DNA of 64,000 nt from Hansfordia pulvinata (taxonomy: Eukaryota; Ascomycota; Sordariomycetes; Xylariales), in NCBI GenBank assembly GCA_006538405.1, contig BJKQ01000027.1:62001-126000 (forward strand), read 5' to 3'. Positions 57,765-64,000 of the stretch are shown piece after piece; positions within the stretch are counted from its first letter, which is position 1; every line of letters begins with the position of its first letter. The notes under the pieces were generated by a model. It saw only the letters and a program-made list of their open reading frames with translations. It did not search any database and was not told the DNA's origin. Both the position numbers and the translations under genes were made by a program.

Positions 57765-58202
57765 ATGCCGTCTCAACCCGAGCCCCCTCTGCCTCGACCT
57801 GACCCGACCGGACCTGACCTGACCTCAATCGACAGTCACGATCCCCTCCCCGCCACCGCCTCCAACAACCTACGAGAGGCATCCACAGCCATCGCCATCA
57901 CCTCCCGAATTTGCATGCACAAAGTGGGCAGACCTCAGGCACAAAAGGTATCAATATTACTAACTAAAATTCTCGTCGCGGCTGCTCTCCCGCCCGCCCC
58001 TTCAACCCTCCTCTGCTGCTCTGCTCGGCAAAATGGGGTATCAGTCTTGCAAACAAACCAACAATCGACCGCTCCTGCCTCCCATGCCTCTCCCAATGCT
58101 TCAACCAGACAGCAACAGCAAGTACTCTCCCGGCCTGCATCAGAATACATCGCCTTCAACGACTCTGATCGCCTAGTCGCCCGCTTCGTAGAGAACCCGT
58201 AG
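57765..58202 (+). CDS. Candidate hypothetical protein, Pro/Ser/Gln-rich
   Basis: From the ATG at 57765 (CACACAATGCC, A at -3) an open frame of 145 residues runs to a TAG at 58200-58202. It starts MPSQPEPPLPRPDPTGPD and ends SEYIAFNDSDRLVARFVENP. The upstream pyrimidine-rich sequence looks like a leader. A GTATCA donor at about 57948 with a TACTAAC branch-like sequence nearby might mark an intron, leading instead to a different C-terminus. I recognise no domain. It converges on the PhoD-like gene, whose stop is 120 bases away. The frame remains open 354 bases upstream of the chosen start. Evidence is weak. Confidence 0.3.
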   Translation: MPSQPEPPLPRPDPTGPDLTSIDSHDPLPATASNNLREASTAIAITSRICMHKVGRPQAQKVSILLTKILVAAALPPAPSTLLCCSARQNGVSVLQTNQQSTAPASHASPNASTRQQQQVLSRPASEYIAFNDSDRLVARFVENP

Positions 58203-58321
58203 CGTTCCCGCGTCAACTTGCGCCGCCGCGCCCAGTCGCACGGCATACAGCACAAGCTGAGCCCCCAGAACATCGTGTCGTCTACCCAGTGCCACGGCCA
58301 GCCCGAGCCTCCTGCCGACCA

Positions 58322-60939
58322 CTAGTGGCTGGCCGCGCGCGCCGACGCCGCCCCGCTCGCCGTGCTGCGCCGCGCCTGGCTGACTCCCGTGTCCGGCCGG
58401 CTGCGGTGCCCGTGGATCCCGTGCCGCGTCGACACGTTGCTGCCGTACTTGCCCGCCTCATACTCCAGCGCCGGAATCGTCAGCCCGTACGGCTCCGTCT
58501 TGCCTTCACTGTCGCTCTGGTCAATTTCCACCCGGATGCAGACGTCCAGCGATCCGTCGTTCGACCGCCCATGTGTCGCCATGGACGAGGCTCGGTGCTG
58601 CGTTCCTGCACTCTCCTCACCCTTGTGCAGGAAGGAGTGGCCGTCTCGCCCCCGGAATAGATTCTCCGTCTCGGCCGCCTCGTGCTCCGCGCCGTTCGCC
58701 CCGCCATTCGCCGCCCCGTTCAGCGCCCCATGGCCGTTGGGCGAGTTCTCTGTGATGACGGAAAAGTTGCGGCTCGGCATGGTGCAGTGGTTTGACCCGG
58801 CCGTCTTGTTCGTCTGCCCCGGATCCTTGTCGAACAGCTTCATCAGCGTCTCGTCCGTGTCCGCGTTCAGGTGGTGAATCTTGTTGCGGCTGGCCAGCAG
58901 ATTGGCCACTGCCGCCGGTGGCGGCTTGTTCACAATCGCCGAAGAGACCACGTTGACAATGTACCGGTGATCGGCCTCCACCGGAATGTGCAGGTTGGGG
59001 TTCGAGTAGAAGCGTCCGAGAGCAGCAAGATGGACGTCGCCGCCCAGGATGGTCACGCGCGTCGAGAACTCGGACGCCAGAGTCTGCAATCTCTCGACCA
59101 GAGCATTGCGTTCCTTCTTGTGTGTTTTGGCCGTGTAGTGATCGTCCAGGTCGTCCAGAAGATCCACGCTGCCGTCAAAATGGTTGAAAACGCCGCCGCC
59201 TGTGTCTGTAAGCCTTCTGCTTGCTTGGTCTTGAGCAGGGGATGCATTCCACTTACCGAAGCCGAATCTGCGGTTCAAGAACTTGATCGGCGCAATCAAG
59301 GGACTGGAGAAGATATTCTCGAGCCATGTCAAGCGCTTTCCCAGTTAGTACCAGTGATCTCAAGCGGCAGCACATACGCTTAACTTACAGGGTACGCAAT
59401 TGGGATACCGAGAAGCAGAATCAAATGCTTGTAAGGGCGCGAGGCTTCTTGAGCGTCCTTCAGTTCTGCTTTGACGCGGTCAAAGATGAGGTCGTACGTC
59501 TCTTCGTAGTTGACGCGGTGGCGTGTGCGCTCCGTGCGCGCGTCAATGCCCATGAATGCGATGCGCGCGCCCAGCTGCGTGAACATGTTCATCGAGTGCT
59601 CAGCCACATACGGCCCAGGCTTGGCGCCCACAATGTACGAAGGGTCCGGCGCCCCTTGGGGAGCCACAAAGGCGTCCCGGAGCTGGGCGCTGTCGTGGGC
59701 AGGGCCGTGCTCGAGTGTCTCGGGGGCATCGGTCGTGTAGGAAGACGGCGGCGGCGGGATGTGGTGCTGGAAGAGTAGGTAATATTTGTGGGCGACGCCT
59801 CCGATGCCACGGAACACATCGCACTTCATGAAGTCGTTGACATATGACCCGAAGCCGTCGATGATGTCATGGTCGTCCCAGATGTTGAGCTGAGGAATCT
59901 GGCCGTTGGCGACGGCGAAAGGCTCGGTCGAGTACCAGCGGATGTAGTTGTCGAGGTAGTAGTTATCGCAGTCGTGGCGCAGGCCCTCGGGGAAAGGGTA
60001 GTCGCGGCGTTTCTTGGGGTTGCCAATGTCCGTCCACTGGCGCAACGGGCCATTAACGCGGATGCCGTCGTTGTAGATCTGGTCGCCGCCACCAAGCATG
60101 ACGTGAAAGGGAGCCTCGCCGTGGGTGCGCATGACGTCGTTCCAGAGGCAAGCGCCACTCCAAGCCTCTTCGTCGGTGCCGACGCTGAAGCCGTTGCAGG
60201 AGTGGAACATGATCCTCATCGACTCGTAGAATGAGGGGACGAAGAAGAAATTGGTGCGGGGCTTGGTGGTGCTCTCGTAGGTGACGTCGCTGATCGAGTA
60301 CGCCCACTTGGTCTCGGTGTCGGCCATGTCGCAAGCCAGTGGAAAGGCCCAGAAGGTGGCGCGGGGGTCCGAGTAAAGGCAGTTGCCGTCAACCTGGGCG
60401 CCGTGAGCGCTCCAGGTGCCAGCGTCTTCGGCGGTCAACCCATTGGAGGCGGGGCCCTGGCCGAGGAAGCCCTCCTGAGTGCTGGCGACGTCGACCCGGC
60501 CCAGGTTGAGCTTGGGCGGGGGCGGAGGGATCTTGCCGCCGCCCTTGACCACGACCAGGACGCTGCCGTGCCAGGTGCGGCCCTCCATGCGGCGGTAGTT
60601 GAGGAGAGGGCCACAGACGACGTGGTTGCCCGCAGGCAAGTCGACGGCGGTGCCATTGGCGCCGTCGGTGTTGGCACCAATGGTTATGGGCTGGTAGTTG
60701 GCGGAGGTGCTGCTGGCCGGACGATCGTGGTCGATGCGGGAGCGGTTGAGGAAGCCGGAGAGCCCGCTCGTGTTTGCGCTGGCGGTGTGAGCGTCGCGGG
60801 CGGAGTGGCCGTCGTGCGAGACGGCGGCGCGGGCAAAGGCGGAAGACTCCTGGTGGCGCCACTGGCTGGCCGAGGCGTGGGGGTTGGAGGCGTCACCAGT
60901 GGACGGGTCACGGTGGTTGAGGTGCGGGCGGTCGGCCAT
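58322..60939 (-). CDS. PhoD-like metallophosphatase
   Basis: A calcineurin-like phosphoesterase of the PhoD-like group common in fungi. Exons are 59389-60939, 59257-59335 and 58322-59205, with donors GTAAGT and GTAAGT, giving 837 residues. The N-terminal ~100 residues are polar and low complexity without a signal peptide. An N-terminal beta domain is followed by the metal-site motifs MFHSCNGFS, GGGDQIYNDGIR and NIWDDHDIIDGFGSY, and after the introns ILGGDVHLAALGRFY, the last two supplying His/Asp ligands. Exon 1 ends GIPIAYP and exon 2 begins RLTWLENIFSS, a conserved junction. The C-terminal ~170 residues (Asn/Gly/Ala-rich) lack a recognised domain. Bacterial PhoD is secreted, whereas the absence of a leader here suggests a cytosolic enzyme. 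The substrate is unknown. Confidence 0.9.
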
Positions 60940-63399
60940 TGTGGCGTGGGCCGGGATTGTTACGGCGAGTGACCGCGCGCGCGAGGTGGTTGCTTCTCGC
61001 TTGCCAGTAGGGGTCGGAGAGGAAGCTGGAGCTGGAGCTGGAGCTGGAGCCGAGATACAGCTGGATGTGGAACGGTAACGTAGCCGTGGCTTGGGCTGAG
61101 GAGCGGAGGGGGATGGAGGGCGGAGGCTGGGTGGGAAAGGAGGAGAGAGGGTGGAGGGCGAACAAAGGACAAGGCCAAGCCGGACGGGAGATTCGAGGTC
61201 AAGGTCAAGGTCGAGGCCGAGGTCGAGGCCGGGCAGGTGCGATGGAGGTTAAAAGGGGGGGCCCGGGGGAGTCCTGGCGGTTGCCCAATAGGGTTCTACT
61301 CGTCTCGTCTCGTACGTGCGTACGTACGTATCCAACTTGAGGTGAAGGAAGGCACGGAGCCCGCGCGCGCGTTGCCGAGTGATGGAAGGTGCAGCACGGG
61401 TGCCTGTCCCGGCTCAGCCCCGGTTCCAGCTTCCCAGGCTCTCAGTGGTCTCCGACACTGCAAACTTGCCTTCACTCATCATGCCATTTTTCCAGCTGGT
61501 AGGATGAATATCCCCATTCAGGCATTCCAGTTATCTACGTACATATCACCATTGTCAAGTGTTGGTTTCCTTTCTGCAATGCCAGTACCTCGTCGAACGG
61601 GCGTCGGAATAGGTACGAGCACAGGACCCGTCAGATCTGGCACCACCGCCACTCCCAACGTGGTAATAGCGATCGTCTGGTCTCTCATCAGTGCCTTGCT
61701 GACCATGGGCAGCTTCTCCACTGGTCGAGCCGAACGTGAAATACAAGGGGCATCATTGGCGCGCCAGCAGCTCCAAGTCAGGCCCAGCGATCTCACATCT
61801 GTTCTGCGAATCGAAGCCAACAGCGAGCAGGAAAACTAGGCCGACTTGAAATCCTCGCGCAACAAAAAGGACGAAAATCCGGGAAGAAGCCCTGCGATCA
61901 AGAGAGGGAAGCGGGCCCATGACTGTGACAGCATTGCCCTGCTGTGGCTATCGGACGGGCCCCAGATCGACCGGCTAGCTTGGCCGCTAAGTCCAGAGGT
62001 GACCAGCTGAAGGGAGGGCCAGCGTGGGCCATTTTCCTCTCATTTTCCTGCCCCCCATTCGCCAGTCACGTCAGCTTCCGGCGTGAGCCACACTGCGGTA
62101 CCGCGGACTCGGATTCGCTCCCCACGGCACAAAGCGCAACGCAGCTGGATGGGCACAGGGGGAAAAGCCACTATTGACGCGATCCGAGACGTGGCCCCCC
62201 AGCGGCGCGGAGGCGGTGCTTTGTCAAACCTGCACGAGTAAGCAGGTTATTGTCATCCCAAACCCTTGAACACGTATGTGAGTGAGTCTCTGAAAGCCTG
62301 CCCGTAAGCCGCATGCGCTGGTGGCTTCCGGTGGCACGGCAAACGAGAGGGAATCAGGGCAGTGCCGGGAAGAAGGGGGGGCAATTGACAGATGGTCCGA
62401 AACCCCCGCCGGGGAGCAGGGAGGCAGCCGATGGCCAGGTCATATATGTTCTTCGGATTGGAGTGTGACAACACAGACGAGATGCCGCACTTCCGGACAC
62501 AGCATGCGACGTTGGGCGCACCTTGACAAGACGTGCTGCTAAACAGACAGACAGATGTAACTACACAATTCGCATCGGCGAAGCCCGCCAGACACCATGC
62601 GCCCTAGATGAGACAGGGGGCCCCTACTAATTCGCGAGTCAAGCCCAGTCCGATGGCTGCGTGGGGCTGAGACTCGGGGCGACAGAAGGGGTCACGATCC
62701 CGGATGACATTGGCTGGTGTCAGGCCAGGTTTCAGACAGTCGTATGTACGCGCAGGCGTAAAGTGCGGCCCCTCTCGTAAATTGCGGGCCGTGAAATGTC
62801 GGCGGTGACAATTCTTTGTCTGTCTGCGGGCGCTGTGCAAGTTGGTGGTAGCCAGAAACGTAATCCTGGATCTCAGACCGGTCGTTGGTAGGGCAACAGC
62901 GCCGCCGACCGAATCACTAGTACAAGCTCGGGCGCAGAGGCGGTAACGCGGCGAGAGAAGGGACAGTCTACTACGTGTGCCAAGCCGACACACAGATCGG
63001 CTCCACCACGACCGTTGGGTAATACGAGTAGTAACAATAACCGACAAGACCGCTTGCTTTACATTGCCCACCATCACATCCGGACGAGTCAAGTTCTCGA
63101 ACCCGTCCAACGGGGCGGTCATGGACGAGATGTCGGGGCCCACGAGGCCTAAGTGCTCGTGCTCAATCCCGGGCTGCTTCTATCGGATAGGTCGTACAAG
63201 TTTCCTTTCTTCTTCATTATATATATACACAAGTAGATCAAACAGTGCTGGTATACATGTAGGTGGTTGAGTAGGTACCTGAGGTAGGTATGTAGGTGCG
63301 CGGTAGACGAGGGGCGCGGTTCCGCTTGACCCGGGAGAACCCTTCTTTCATATCCGACGCTGACGCCCGACGGAGAGAGAGTGAGGGCGCGGCTCACGC
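60940..63399. other. Gene-free 2.5 kb interval
   Basis: The first 300 bases are the upstream region of the PhoD-like gene with (GGAGCT)n at about 61022-61052 and GGTC(A/G)A repeats at 61198-61232. One TACGAGTA lies at 63023-63030. AGGTAGGT-type repeats occur at 63260-63300, next to the rhomboid gene 3' end. No gene is supported. Confidence 0.5.
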
Positions 63400-64000
63400 T
63401 CACCGCTCCCGCACGGTGGCGCGGTGTACGGTGACCCAGCCGTCGGTGGCGGAGGCGGGCAGCGGGGCCCGGGCGGAGGTGGCGGCGGCCCCGTGGTCGG
63501 CCATACCGAGGCCCCGCATGCGCTCGGCGCGGAGACGGGCGCGGCTCTCGAGGCGGCGCTCGATCAGGTGCATGCCGGCGGCGCCGGCGGCCATGCCCCA
63601 GACGTGGGCGGCGACGTCGGTGTCGCCGCCGCCGCCGCGGCGGCCGGCGCGGCGGGGGAAGAGGAAGCGGGCGTGCAGGCCGGCGAGGAGGGCGATGAAG
63701 GCCAGGCCCTGGGGGGCCATGACGGGCTCGGGCGGGTAGCCGAAGAAGCGGAACTCGTCGTAGCGGTGGGCCCAGAAGTAGGCGACCATGAGGCCGAGGG
63801 CGGCGCCCGAGGCGCCCTTGGTGGTGGCGTGGAAGGCGCCGCGCAGCACCAGGTTGGCCAGGCTGCCCATGAAGCCGACGGCGCCGCAGGCCAGGTAGAG
63901 GGCGACGAGGTTGGCGCGGCCGACCTCGTCGTGCAGGCGGGTGCCGAAGGCCCAGATGGCGACGGCGTTGAGGGCGAGGTGGGACAGGTCCGAGTGCGAG
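63400..64000 (-). CDS. Rhomboid-family intramembrane serine protease, C-terminal part (5' end beyond window)
   Basis: The minus-strand frame stays open from the window edge (codons in phase from 63999) to the TGA at 63400-63402, showing about 199 residues. It starts in SDLSHLALNAVAIWAFGTRL, which carries the rhomboid His/Asn pair (HxxxN). It continues with a helix, then TTKGASGAALGLMVAYF with the catalytic Ser in GASG (codon at about 63808-63810), and VAAHVWGMAAGAAG with the catalytic His. These match the GxSG/H dyad of active rhomboids. The C-terminal tail after the last helix is Arg/Ala-rich and ends TVHRATVRER. The compact order resembles mitochondrial Pcp1-like or other fungal rhomboids. 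The missing N-terminus prevents a choice. Confidence 0.85.
   Translation of the reverse strand, partial: SHSDLSHLALNAVAIWAFGTRLHDEVGRANLVALYLACGAVGFMGSLANLVLRGAFHATTKGASGAALGLMVAYFWAHRYDEFRFFGYPPEPVMAPQGLAFIALLAGLHARFLFPRRAGRRGGGGDTDVAAHVWGMAAGAAGMHLIERRLESRARLRAERMRGLGMADHGAAATSARAPLPASATDGWVTVHRATVRER

Noticed and set aside
1..64000. CRISPR arrays, operons or Shine-Dalgarno sites
   Set aside because: Introns, intron-bearing tRNAs and fungal-specific families show a eukaryote. No regularly spaced repeats were seen.

Overview
The window is nuclear DNA of a filamentous ascomycete (Pezizomycotina), most likely a Sordariomycete. The genes have short spliceosomal introns (about 50-130 nt) with GT..AG ends and CTNAC-like branch sites. 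Exons are GC-rich, and fungal-specific families are present (zinc-cluster regulator C-terminus, fungal rhodopsin-like membrane protein, P450, NmrA-like reductase). The three tRNA genes carry introns just 3' of the anticodon. The genus cannot be fixed from sequence alone.

Layout. 1-6 kb: 3' end of a transcription-factor-like gene, a small F-box/2EXR-like protein and a cytochrome P450. 6-10 kb: gene-free, with a perfect 19-bp inverted repeat and a local concentration of the 8-mer TACTCGTA. 10-18 kb: a GT31 glycosyltransferase with a C-terminal PAN/Apple-like region, a Kes1/OSBP-type lipid transfer protein, tRNA-Ser(GCU) and a rhodopsin-like 7-TM protein. 18-21.7 kb: gene-free. 21.7-27.3 kb: three consecutive plus-strand accessory enzymes (epoxide hydrolase, NmrA-like protein, TauD-type dioxygenase). 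29-40.7 kb: a secreted GH3 beta-glucosidase, the retromer subunit Vps35 and a transferrin-receptor/GCPII-like membrane protein that has lost most zinc ligands. 41.7-45 kb: a truncated NmrA-like relic and an FAD monooxygenase. 48-53.6 kb: a FAR1-domain protein with an RGG/Gln-rich tail, tRNA-Ala(UGC), a Gfo/Idh/MocA oxidoreductase and tRNA-Ile(AAU). 54-61 kb: mitochondrial P5C dehydrogenase and a PhoD-like phosphatase. The right edge cuts a rhomboid-family gene.

Housekeeping genes (VPS35, P5C dehydrogenase, OSBP, PhoD-like, tRNAs) alternate with accessory enzymes in a low-density arrangement: about 17 confident protein genes in 64 kb, with intergenic gaps of up to 4 kb. No single pathway joins all genes. 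The co-oriented trio at 21.7-27.3 kb is the only plausible functional cluster.

Two window-wide signals stand out. First, five otherwise intact genes need seven single-base corrections, every one a missing C in a short C-run on the coding strand. This looks like base-calling or assembly error rather than five pseudogenes. Second, the 8-mer TACTCGTA (or its complement) occurs at least 19 times, always outside coding exons, and twice as a near-perfect palindrome.
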